In this document: piece by piece, positions 30,999 to 38,147 of the stretch
How positions within the stretch are numbered: the first letter of the stretch is position 1
How the letters are laid out: the number at the start of each line of letters is the position of its first letter
DNA from: Deferribacteraceae bacterium UBA6793
GTDB taxonomy: Bacteria; Chrysiogenota; Deferribacteres; Deferribacterales; Geovibrionaceae
DNA: 38,147 nt
Direction of reading: 5' to 3'
NCBI GenBank assembly: GCA_002452405.1
Contig: DKFP01000016.1
Location: 1-38,147, forward strand
The notes under the pieces: model-generated
What the model saw: the letters and a program-made list of their open reading frames with translations, nothing else
The model's database searches: none
What the model was told of the DNA's origin: nothing
Translations under genes and position numbers: made by a program

Positions 30999-32811
30999 CA
31001 AGATTGTATGGTGCACTTTTATAAAGTGCACCATTTTATTTACAAGTTTTTTTTTGTTAATTCAAAGTGCTCATGCTTCAGACAACCTTAAAGAAATATC
31101 AGAGCTAAGAGAATGGTCGGTCTTATTGCATTATAATAAAGGACTGGCTAATACGCGCAGTCTTATTGATGACAAAGATTTTTTTATTTCTGAAAATGGG
31201 AAATACGATAAGTACGCTGAACTTCAGGCTCTTTACAATGCACTCTATTCTGATAACAAAATAGATAATATTGCGTGCAAATTTCCTGCACGTTCCATAT
31301 TTTTAGCCACTCATCTTAATTTACCTATAGAAAGTCTTAATTTGAGTGAATGCACCGATTTAAATGATTTTCTTCAGCAAATAGCTTCAAATAAAGTCAG
31401 TATAATTTTTCCATTTTATCAAATGAACGGACCTGCTTCCATGTTCGGGCATACATTAATAAGATTCGACAACTCTGATGACAGCCTGCTTACTTCATCA
31501 GCTGTTACTTATTCTGCCGATTATAATAAAAAAGACAATGGCTTTACATACGCTTTGAAAGGTACCACAGGTCTGTACCAGGGCAGATATCAGATTTTAC
31601 CGTATCATGAGAAAATTAAAGAATATGATAATATGAACCAGAGAGACATATGGGAGTATGAACTCAACCTTTCTCATGATGAAATAGAGAAGATGATATA
31701 CCATGTTTATGAGATTAAAGATATCTGGTCCAGGTATTATTTCTTTGATGAAAACTGTTCTTATAATATTTTATTTTTAATAGAAGCTGCAAAACCGACC
31801 TTACATCTGACAGATCAGTTTTTGTGGGTGACCCCGATTGATACATTAGTTTTGCTGAAAGAAAATGGATTAATTTCAACCACGAACTTTCGTGCATCTC
31901 AATCATCCAGAATGTTAAATATGTTGGAAAAGATGGATAAGAAGGTATATCTGATTGCAACAGACTCAATGAAAAACGGAGAGCTTGCAGATTATCAGTC
32001 ACTTACTGATGATGAGAAAGCTACGCTTATTGATTTCTGGATTGAATATATAATGTTTACTTATCGTTCTCAGGATAGAAAAGTATATATTTCAAAGCTG
32101 TATAATGTTTTATTGATACGCTCTAAAATCCACTCAGATAATGTTTATTCCGTTAAGACTCCTATTAATCCTTTAGAGGGGCACAAAACCAGCAGAGTTA
32201 AAATGTCTTCAGGGTCTGATAACGGAAAAAAATATTTTGAATTAAATTGGCATCCGGCAATACATAACCTGGAAGATTCCGATAACGGATATTTGGCAGG
32301 GTCATCTTTCATGTTTGCGGACACAACAATAAGATATTATGAAAATGATCTGATATTGGATAAATTCAGTTTTGTTGATATCTATTCTTTAGCACCTGTA
32401 AATGTCCTTTTCAATCCTGTATCATGGAAAGTCAGTTTTGGAATCGAACATAATGATGATTATAACAATTATTCCTTTTTTCTCAGACCTGCCGTAGGTA
32501 AAGCATTCAATTATTTTGGAGGCATAGGCTATGGTTTGATAGGGGTTGCTTCGGAAGCAAATGATAATTATTTGAACAATTCATCATTTAATTTAGATAT
32601 AGACACAGGTTATATTTTTGAAAAAAAGAAATATAAGTTATTGATAAGTTATAATAGATTTATCAATTTGGCATCGGATGATATATATAATAATAAGTTT
32701 AAGTTTGTGACCACTTATAATTTAGGTTCAAATAAAGCCCTCAATCTTAAATATGAATGGAGTCTGGATGACAGATATGATGCGCAGGGCGGGCTTATGT
32801 TTTACTATTGA
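30985..32811 (+). CDS. DUF4105 exported protein with C-terminal beta-barrel-like region
   Basis: A 608-residue protein. After a signal peptide (about TILFTSFFLLIQSAHA-S) comes the DUF4105 domain, recognised by FPFYQMNGPASMFGHTLIRF and YYFFDENCSYNILFLIEAA; the conserved His and Cys resemble NlpC/P60-type peptidase residues, but activity is not shown. The last 170 residues alternate hydrophobic and polar residues and end in Tyr (GGLMFYY), as outer-membrane beta-strands do. The start is uncertain: ATGs at 30967 and 30985 both overlap the DUF3015 gene and neither has a good ribosome site. A terminator hairpin lies inside its first codons. Confidence 0.8.
   Translation: MPQSNKIVWCTFIKCTILFTSFFLLIQSAHASDNLKEISELREWSVLLHYNKGLANTRSLIDDKDFFISENGKYDKYAELQALYNALYSDNKIDNIACKFPARSIFLATHLNLPIESLNLSECTDLNDFLQQIASNKVSIIFPFYQMNGPASMFGHTLIRFDNSDDSLLTSSAVTYSADYNKKDNGFTYALKGTTGLYQGRYQILPYHEKIKEYDNMNQRDIWEYELNLSHDEIEKMIYHVYEIKDIWSRYYFFDENCSYNILFLIEAAKPTLHLTDQFLWVTPIDTLVLLKENGLISTTNFRASQSSRMLNMLEKMDKKVYLIATDSMKNGELADYQSLTDDEKATLIDFWIEYIMFTYRSQDRKVYISKLYNVLLIRSKIHSDNVYSVKTPINPLEGHKTSRVKMSSGSDNGKKYFELNWHPAIHNLEDSDNGYLAGSSFMFADTTIRYYENDLILDKFSFVDIYSLAPVNVLFNPVSWKVSFGIEHNDDYNNYSFFLRPAVGKAFNYFGGIGYGLIGVASEANDNYLNNSSFNLDIDTGYIFEKKKYKLLISYNRFINLASDDIYNNKFKFVTTYNLGSNKALNLKYEWSLDDRYDAQGGLMFYY
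31008..31034 (+). terminator. Terminator hairpin after DUF3015, inside the DUF4105 signal-peptide codons
   Basis: A 12-bp stem (ATGGTGCACTTT / AAAGTGCACCAT) with a 3-nt loop, followed by TTTATTT and, 14 nt on, a nine-T run. It starts 9 nt after the DUF3015 stop. It should lower read-through into the DUF4105 gene. Confidence 0.78.
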
Positions 32812-32904
32812 ATATGATCTCAGATTTCATTTAAACCATTCAAATAGTTTCAGGTGAGTCCCGTCTTAGCTTCAATCCTTGTCTGAAGCCATAGTACATA
32901 TCAC

Positions 32905-32933
32905 TTGTTAGCAATAAAGTTATCCTCTATACT
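32905..32933 (+). promoter_or_regulatory. Promoter of the PAS histidine kinase gene
   Basis: TTGTTA (32905-32910), 17-bp spacer, TATACT (32928-32933). The ATG is only 5 nt further, so a start point 6-7 nt after the -10 box falls on or next to the ATG. The mRNA is probably leaderless; there is no Shine-Dalgarno. Confidence 0.55.
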
Positions 32934-32938
32934 GTCAT

Positions 32939-34072
32939 ATGGTGAATACTAATTTTGCTCCCGCTGAAAGGGATGATAATGATGCTATTATGGAAGTATA
33001 CAGGCGTGTAGCGTCCGAACCCATCTTTAAGGCTCTCATGGACAGGCTTGAGCAGAATATCCTTATCCTCAACGATAAACGCCAGACAGTATTCGTTAAT
33101 AACGCAGTGCTGAAAAATTATTCCATAGAAAAACCGGAGGACATCCTTGGGCTGAGACCCGGCGAGATATTCCGGTGCATTAATTCCACGGAAGATGGAG
33201 GATGTGGAACTGCTATGTTTTGCAGAGAGTGCGGTGCTGTGAACGCAATCCTCGCCACCCAGCTTAAAGGCGACGAGCGCATAGACGAATGTGTTATAAC
33301 CTCTGTTGACGGTGAAACCTTCGAGCTTCAGATAAGCAGTAAACCTTTTGAGTTCAGAGGCGTAAATTACACTCTGTTCTCTCTTTGCGACATCGGACAG
33401 AAAAAGCGCATGAAGGTGCTTGAGCAGATTTTCTTCCACGATATACTGAATATCGCCGGCGGCATCCATTCAATGCTCAGGCTTGTGATGGATGAGAGCA
33501 TGTTTGAGGACTGTGACCAGAAAGAGAAACTCAACAGATTGCTGGTTGCCACATCAGAGCAGCTTATTAACGAGCTTTCAGCGCACAAAACACTTAAAGC
33601 TGCGGAGATGCATGAACTTATCGTATGCAGGACAAGCGTTATGTCCACAGATTTTCTCAGTAGCGTTGTCAACATGGCTGAAAATCTGAAATCTGCTTAC
33701 GGCAAGATAATATATATTGATTCATCCTGCGATAACTTTGAACTTGAAACCGATGAATCGCTCCTTTCACGCGTGCTTTTGAATATGCTGACAAACGCTC
33801 TGGAAGCATCTGAAACAGGGGACAAGATAACTGTTTCCGCAAAACTGACCGATGGTATCGCTGTTTTCAGCGTCCACAACAGGCAGGTTATTCCGCAGGA
33901 ACATCGTCACCAGATATTCCGTAAATCGTTTACAACTAAAAAACACGGTTCAGGTCTTGGTACCCACAGCATAAAACTTCTTACTGAACGCTACCTTAAA
34001 GGCAGAGCGGACTTTTCTACAGACGAAAAATCCGGCACTGTTTTCCGTATCCACATCGCACCCCGCATATAA
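32939..34072 (+). CDS. Cytoplasmic PAS-domain histidine kinase with cysteine cluster
   Basis: A 377-residue soluble kinase without membrane segments. The PAS domain (about 28-150) contains four cysteines, Cys80, Cys89, Cys95 and Cys98 (GGCGTAMFCRECGAV), close enough to bind a metal or an Fe-S cluster. The histidine box is IFFHDILNIAGGI (164-176, His167). The ATPase domain has LLNMLTNALEAS (N box, Asn286) and GSGLGTHSIKLL (G box, 337-348), a compact form lacking the usual D box spacing. The response regulator partner is not in the window. The next gene is a chemoreceptor, but a 119-bp gap separates them. It is likely a redox or metal sensor; this is inference from the cysteines. Confidence 0.85.
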   Translation: MVNTNFAPAERDDNDAIMEVYRRVASEPIFKALMDRLEQNILILNDKRQTVFVNNAVLKNYSIEKPEDILGLRPGEIFRCINSTEDGGCGTAMFCRECGAVNAILATQLKGDERIDECVITSVDGETFELQISSKPFEFRGVNYTLFSLCDIGQKKRMKVLEQIFFHDILNIAGGIHSMLRLVMDESMFEDCDQKEKLNRLLVATSEQLINELSAHKTLKAAEMHELIVCRTSVMSTDFLSSVVNMAENLKSAYGKIIYIDSSCDNFELETDESLLSRVLLNMLTNALEASETGDKITVSAKLTDGIAVFSVHNRQVIPQEHRHQIFRKSFTTKKHGSGLGTHSIKLLTERYLKGRADFSTDEKSGTVFRIHIAPRI

Positions 34073-34113
34073 TCTATTCCAGACATTTTATGTTTATAAT
34101 TGAAAAGAGTTCA

Positions 34114-34125
34114 ATACTATAGTAT
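34114..34125 (+). promoter_or_regulatory. Palindrome upstream of the chemoreceptor gene
   Basis: ATACTATAGTAT is a perfect 12-bp palindrome. A partial copy, ATCATAGTAT, follows at 34131-34140. Both lie in the 119-bp gap before the chemoreceptor gene. No sigma-28-type promoter was recognised there. Confidence 0.35.
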
Positions 34126-34191
34126 TTAATATCATAGTATCGGTTTTTCCAATGGACTCTATTTAATTTTTTATTGTCAGGAGACTTTTGC

Positions 34192-35874
34192 ATGATATCT
34201 AAATCACTGAGAAACAAGATTCTATTGTTGGTATTCTTCCCTGTCCTGATCGCAGCTTCAATGGTTGGCATTTCAAACATTGTCGCAATCAAGAAACAGT
34301 CGTCCGCAGAGCTTTCAGAAACAAGAGAAAGACTTATGGCAGAGAAGAAGGGGGAGCTTAAACAACTTGTCGATCTCTTTCTTTCGGCATCGGACAAGAT
34401 TCTCAAAGACCCTGAATTTACGGACGATGAGGCAAGTGAACGTATCAAGTATCTGGCGTACAGCATCAATTTTGGTACAGACGGATATTATTTTCTTTAT
34501 GAGCCGGACGGTGTTCTTGTGGCGAACCCTATGACACCTGAGCTTGAAGGCAAAAACCGCATTAGCGTGAAGGACGATGAAGGGGTGGAATATATACGCC
34601 TGATGATTGCAGAGGCTCAGAAGGGCAGCGGATATGTGCCTTACAAGAAACTGAAGAAGTCAAAAGATGCAATTATGCCCAAAATGAGCTATGCCTCCAT
34701 GATTCCAAAAGTGAACTGGATGGTTGGAACCGGATTCTATATCGACGATATTGACGACACACTCGCGGAGATAAAAGCAACCGCCGACAGGCGCGTTAAC
34801 CGGATGATAGTTATGACAGTTGCGGTGTCAGCCGCCGCGGCTATTGTTTCTGTTGTGCTTGCCGGATTTCTTCTTAACCCTGTTGTTGGAAATATCCGGT
34901 CGATAACGGATACCCTGAAAGAGATATCCAGCGGAGAGGGCGATCTGACCCGTCAGCTTCCCGTTAAAAGCGCGGATGAGGTGGGTAGGCTGTCAGTATA
35001 TTTTAATACGTTCATCGCCAAACTGAAGGATATTATAGCCTCTGTTCAGTCTTCAGCTCATTCCGTTGCATCAGGTAGCGCTGAACTTGCCTCCGCAACG
35101 GAACAGTTATCTGTTACCATAAGAGATCAGGCAGCCCAGATATCCGGTGTTGCCGCTGCAACAGAGCAGATGAGCAGATCATCAGAACAGATAGTGGGAA
35201 ACCTTAATACGAATGTGGGTCTTGCCGGAAAGACCGAGCGAAACACGGAAGAGGGCAGCAGAATGCTCCAAAAGGCGGTTGATGAGATAGTGATTATAAA
35301 AGGTCGCGTGGACGAGCTGGGGGATACCATCAGCAGCCTAGCCGATTCGTCGCAGGAGATAAACGTCATACTGAATGTCATAAGCGATATCGCCGATCAG
35401 ACCAATCTTCTGGCGTTGAACGCAGCAATTGAGGCGGCGCGCGCGGGCGACCACGGAAGGGGATTCGCAGTCGTTGCAGACGAGGTGCGGAAGCTGGCAG
35501 AGAGAACACAGTCGGCAACGGGTGAGATAAGCTCCATTGTAGAGAATTTCCGCAAAGAATCTGTTAAGGCATCCGATGACATGGGTTCAGCTCTTTCCCA
35601 TGTGGATAACGGCGTAAACACGATGCAGTCTATCTCATCATTTTTCGATGAGATAGTCTCCTCTGTCAAATCCATGAACGAGATGAACAGTGTTATTGAA
35701 TCTTCAATTAGGGAGCAGCTTTCAGCCATAGAAGGCATAAACGACAACACACAGACTATTTCCGCAGGCATAGAGGAAAGCTCGAATGCTCTTCATGAAA
35801 TATCCAGAACGGTGAACGACCTTGAAATGCAGTCCGGCGATATGCTCAATATGGTTGGTAAGTTCAGAGTATAA
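34192..35874 (+). CDS. Methyl-accepting chemotaxis protein with single Cache sensor
   Basis: A 560-residue receptor. Two membrane helices (about 8-30 and 205-227) flank a single-Cache-type periplasmic sensor (37-190), with YYFLYEPDGVLVANP (99-113) and WMVGTGFYIDDID (176-188). A HAMP domain (228-280) leads to the coiled-coil signalling part; the conserved hairpin tip reads DQTNLLALNAAIEAARAGDH (402-421) then GRGFAVVADEVRKLAERT. It should control CheA activity in response to a small organic ligand. The start at 34192 was chosen because AGGAG lies 9 nt upstream. A bidirectional terminator ends it. Confidence 0.94.
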   Translation: MISKSLRNKILLLVFFPVLIAASMVGISNIVAIKKQSSAELSETRERLMAEKKGELKQLVDLFLSASDKILKDPEFTDDEASERIKYLAYSINFGTDGYYFLYEPDGVLVANPMTPELEGKNRISVKDDEGVEYIRLMIAEAQKGSGYVPYKKLKKSKDAIMPKMSYASMIPKVNWMVGTGFYIDDIDDTLAEIKATADRRVNRMIVMTVAVSAAAAIVSVVLAGFLLNPVVGNIRSITDTLKEISSGEGDLTRQLPVKSADEVGRLSVYFNTFIAKLKDIIASVQSSAHSVASGSAELASATEQLSVTIRDQAAQISGVAAATEQMSRSSEQIVGNLNTNVGLAGKTERNTEEGSRMLQKAVDEIVIIKGRVDELGDTISSLADSSQEINVILNVISDIADQTNLLALNAAIEAARAGDHGRGFAVVADEVRKLAERTQSATGEISSIVENFRKESVKASDDMGSALSHVDNGVNTMQSISSFFDEIVSSVKSMNEMNSVIESSIREQLSAIEGINDNTQTISAGIEESSNALHEISRTVNDLEMQSGDMLNMVGKFRV

Positions 35875-35900
35875 AAGATAAGTTATTTGCAGATATAAAA

Positions 35901-35924
35901 AAAGCCCCGCCTGAGCGGGGCTTT
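35901..35924. terminator. Bidirectional terminator between chemoreceptor gene and ppiD
   Basis: AAAGCCCCGC / GCGGGGCTTT, 10-bp perfect stem with a CTGA tetraloop. A- and T-runs on the two sides serve both converging genes. Confidence 0.88.
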
Positions 35925-35931
35925 GCCATTT

Positions 35932-37836
35932 TTACTGAACGTAGTATTGTTTGTATTGAGGGCTGACCTCAATTTTTGCGGTCTTTTTAAGCGATTCGAC
36001 GTAGTCTTTAAGGGCTTCGTTCTGCTTAACTCCCAGCAGTGCGGAAACTATCTGGTCTTTGGCTTCGGGGGTGACCGGAGCCGCGGGAGGTGTAAGATTT
36101 ACAACCTGAACAAGGAATACCTTGCCGCCGACGGTGTAGGGCTTGGGAAGGAACGAACCGGGTTTAGCCTTGAATATGTTGTCCATAAGTTCGTTATTCA
36201 TGCCCAGATTCTCTATGGGTTCGTTTCTGTTGAACGCTTTGGGTGTAACAAAGGTTTTGCCTGTTTTTGCCGCAGCTTCCTGAATAGAGGCAAATTTTGA
36301 TGCCTCGGTTGCAGCTCTTTCGGCAGCTTTGATATCTTCCTGACCTTTGAATTCTCCCTCTACCAGTCCTTTGATTTTATCAAATTCGGGAATGAAAGCA
36401 GGAAACTTATCAGTCATTTCGAAGATTACTTTTTTATCGTCAAAATCCATTATCTGGCTGACCTCTGTTTTGCTCATTGCCATCAGTTTCTTGACCATGT
36501 CAGGTTTACCCTCAAGAGGTGTGCCGACGCCGGTTTCCGTGATGCCGTTAAGTGTTACCAAAGGCAGTTTGCCGCCGTTTTTCTTGTTATAAGCAGTGAT
36601 GTTGGATTCAGCAACTATCTCTTTATATTTGTCGAAGACGAAACTTTTAAAAGCGACCTGACCTTTCTCTTTTTTGATAAGCTCAACAATCTGAGGTTTA
36701 GCCTCTTCCAGAGTGGGGCTGGTTTCAATTTTGTGGTCAACAACTTTGATGATGTGGAAACCGAACTGGGTTTTCACTATATCAGATATTTCGCCGTTTT
36801 TAAGTTTGAAAGCCGCAGTTTCGAACTGGGGAACCATCTGACCTTTTTTGAAATAGCCGAGGTCGCCGCCGTTCTGTCCGCTGGAATCGGCTGAATACTT
36901 TTTGGCAAGCTCTGCGAAGTCTCCGCCTGATTTCGCTATGCCGAGAACTTCTTTAGCGAGTTTTTCTTTTGCGTCAACATCCTGTTTGTTGTTCCAGTCG
37001 TCAATTTTGAAGAGGATGTGTGATGCTTTAACGCTTTCGGGCTGTGTCAGAGACGCTTTGTTTCTGATGAAGTAGTCCTCAACTTCTTTGTCGCTCACAG
37101 GTATGTCGATGTTTTTCATAAGTGAGGGGTCGAACACAAGAGCTATGAAGTTTGCCTTTTCGGGCACTCTGTAGGCTTCTTTGTTCTCTTCATAGAATTT
37201 TTTGACGGCAGCCGGATCCACCTTAACAGTGCCGGCGAAGTCGTTTGCATTGAATTCTATATAGTTGATAACAGCGTTGGTGTTGCGGAATTTATATTCC
37301 ATGTCAACTTCTTTGTCTGTAACAGAGACGCTGTTTTTTATCATTTCAGTCATTTTCTGTGCAGTAATGTCCTCTTTAACCTTCTGTTCGAAGACGGCGG
37401 GGGTCATTCTGTTTCTTGCGAGTATGTTTGTGTACTGTTCGATGTTGAACTGACCGTCAACCTGAAAAGACTGCATATTCTGGATGTACATCTGAACTTC
37501 CGCGTCGGAAACGGGTATGTTCAGTCTCTTTGCCTCTTCGATGAGAAGCGCCTGACCGATAAGGTCATTCATAACAGTCTTTTCGAGTAGGTTGTCTTTC
37601 ATAATCTGGTCAACCTGGTTTCCGAAGAGGCTGCGGAAGTTTTCTCTGGTAGCGTCTAGTTTCTGGCTGAAATCTGCGTCAGAAATGACTGTTTCATTGA
37701 CTTTTATCGCATAGTGGCTCTGGGCGACTTTGTCACCGATACCCCACGCGAAGAAAATGGTTGCAACAAACGCCGCAATCACAAACCAAAGGGCAAAAAC
37801 CGTCATCTTTTTCTGTTGTCTGAACTTGGAGATCAT
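35932..37836 (-). CDS. ppiD: PpiD-like membrane-anchored periplasmic prolyl isomerase / chaperone
   Basis: A 634-residue protein, about the size of PpiD. One N-terminal membrane anchor (12-34) is followed by a SurA-N-like helical region (about 45-200) and a parvulin domain (about 266-370) with SVKASHILFKI, GGDFAELAKKYSAD, GGDLGYFKKGQMVPQFE and FGFHIIKVVDH. A long C-terminal region (370-634) includes a second, degenerate parvulin-like part. PpiD works at the Sec translocon exit on newly exported proteins. GAGGT stands 8 nt before the ATG. It lies downstream of the SRP RNA gene on the same strand. Confidence 0.9.
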   Translation of the reverse strand: MISKFRQQKKMTVFALWFVIAAFVATIFFAWGIGDKVAQSHYAIKVNETVISDADFSQKLDATRENFRSLFGNQVDQIMKDNLLEKTVMNDLIGQALLIEEAKRLNIPVSDAEVQMYIQNMQSFQVDGQFNIEQYTNILARNRMTPAVFEQKVKEDITAQKMTEMIKNSVSVTDKEVDMEYKFRNTNAVINYIEFNANDFAGTVKVDPAAVKKFYEENKEAYRVPEKANFIALVFDPSLMKNIDIPVSDKEVEDYFIRNKASLTQPESVKASHILFKIDDWNNKQDVDAKEKLAKEVLGIAKSGGDFAELAKKYSADSSGQNGGDLGYFKKGQMVPQFETAAFKLKNGEISDIVKTQFGFHIIKVVDHKIETSPTLEEAKPQIVELIKKEKGQVAFKSFVFDKYKEIVAESNITAYNKKNGGKLPLVTLNGITETGVGTPLEGKPDMVKKLMAMSKTEVSQIMDFDDKKVIFEMTDKFPAFIPEFDKIKGLVEGEFKGQEDIKAAERAATEASKFASIQEAAAKTGKTFVTPKAFNRNEPIENLGMNNELMDNIFKAKPGSFLPKPYTVGGKVFLVQVVNLTPPAAPVTPEAKDQIVSALLGVKQNEALKDYVESLKKTAKIEVSPQYKQYYVQ

Positions 37837-37884
37837 ATTGAAGTACCTCGTGAGGCAATATTTGACCGAAAAATTAAAATTTAA

Positions 37885-37988
37885 GACCCGACAGGGTTAC
37901 TCCGGCACATAAATTAACCCGCTACCGTTGCTTTCTTCCGAACCTGGCGGGGTTCGCGGGAAATCCATTGCAGAGACCCCATCGGGCC
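37885..37988 (-). ncRNA. ffs: Small signal recognition particle RNA (4.5S type)
   Basis: About 104 nt. The ends pair (GGCCCGATGGGG with CCCTGTCGGGTC) and the conserved SRP domain IV is present: CCAGGTTCGGAAGAAAGCAA, then GGTAGCGGG. The GGAA tetraloop and symmetric-loop bases that bind Ffh are intact. It is the compact form without Alu domain. It lies between tRNA-Ser and ppiD. Confidence 0.93.
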
Positions 37989-38018
37989 AGCCTGATATTT
38001 ATTTTTTAAGCATCAAAA

Positions 38019-38107
38019 CGGAGAGGGAGGGATTCGAACCCTCGGAACGCGTTAACGTTCACACACTTTCCAGGCGTGCTCCTTCAGCCTGACTCGGACA
38101 CCTCTCC
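38019..38107 (-). tRNA. tRNA-Ser (anticodon GGA)
   Basis: An 89-nt class II tRNA: acceptor GGAGAGG/CCTCTCC with discriminator G, anticodon loop CTGGAAA (GGA, reads UCC/UCU), long variable arm GAACG...CGTTC, and T loop TTCGAAT. CCA is not encoded. Confidence 0.95.
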
Positions 38108-38115
38108 TTTTGCAT

Positions 38116-38132
38116 GATTCCGAAAAGGAATC
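38116..38132. repeat. Small inverted repeat upstream of tRNA-Ser
   Basis: GATTCC-GAAAA-GGAATC, 6-bp stem with a 5-nt loop, just before the tRNA gene. It may be an end signal of an upstream transcript or part of the tRNA promoter region; nothing more can be said. Confidence 0.3.
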
Positions 38133-38147
38133 AAATGTATATCAGGC

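Noticed and set aside
34073..34191. Sigma-28 flagellar-type promoter before the chemoreceptor gene
   Set aside because: No TAAA-N15-GCCGATAA-like arrangement was found in the gap.

Overview
The window reads as chromosome of a Gram-negative, probably anaerobic, bacterium. Supporting signs are a Tat-exported multihaem-type cytochrome, an LPS-associated PbgA-like sulfatase, PpiD and PpiC foldases, a PurSQL plus Fe-S-type PurF purine set, and a probable selenoprotein. The gene content fits Deferribacterota or an anaerobic deltaproteobacterial-like lineage. That placement is an impression from gene families, not a computed one.

Layout. 1-1.1 kb: a split-Soret-type cytochrome downstream-facing a second Tat substrate cut by the window edge (minus strand). 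1.1-12.1 kb: mostly single housekeeping or stress genes: Hsp20 with a HAIR-like operator, an SDR dehydrogenase, an LPP20/DUF4384 exported protein, a DUF1508 protein, a translationally coupled SapC-PpiC pair, a divergent MarR/EamA-transporter pair with two palindromic operators, a PbgA-like sulfatase and a Ca2+-type P-type ATPase.

12.1-23.6 kb: an AT-rich accessory segment. A decayed IS407-like IS3-family remnant lies at 12.25-12.75 kb and a second, almost full-length but dead, IS3-type element at 20.49-21.69 kb. Between them seven minus-strand genes form one signalling module. In order of transcription they are: a NarL/LuxR-type response regulator, a zinc-ribbon FHA protein with a threonine-bearing ten-residue repeat, a PP2C phosphatase, a membrane-anchored trypsin-fold pseudoprotease with a circularly permuted FHA domain, a periplasmic helical protein, a VWA lipoprotein, and a Hanks-type Ser/Thr kinase with periplasmic PEGA domains. 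A divergent NarL-type histidine kinase on the other side of the dead IS is the likely partner of the response regulator. The kinase, phosphatase and FHA proteins would form a reversible phosphorylation circuit on the cytoplasmic side. The PEGA, pseudoprotease, helical and VWA parts would face the periplasm or outer membrane. This is the best candidate for an undescribed system in the window.

23.6-30.5 kb: tRNA-Arg(CCU), an exported NagZ-like glycosidase, and the tightly overlapped purS-purQ-purL-purF operon. The operon's last gene, at 29,583-29,933, is a thioredoxin-fold-like reading frame with an in-frame UGA at codon 20 followed by a SECIS-like hairpin, so it is probably a selenoprotein. 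Downstream are four copies of a roughly 118-bp tandem repeat.

30.5-38.1 kb: a DUF3015/DUF4105 pair with a terminator hairpin embedded in the second gene's signal-peptide codons, a PAS histidine kinase with a four-cysteine cluster and a possible leaderless start, a methyl-accepting chemotaxis protein, ppiD, the small SRP RNA and tRNA-Ser(GGA).
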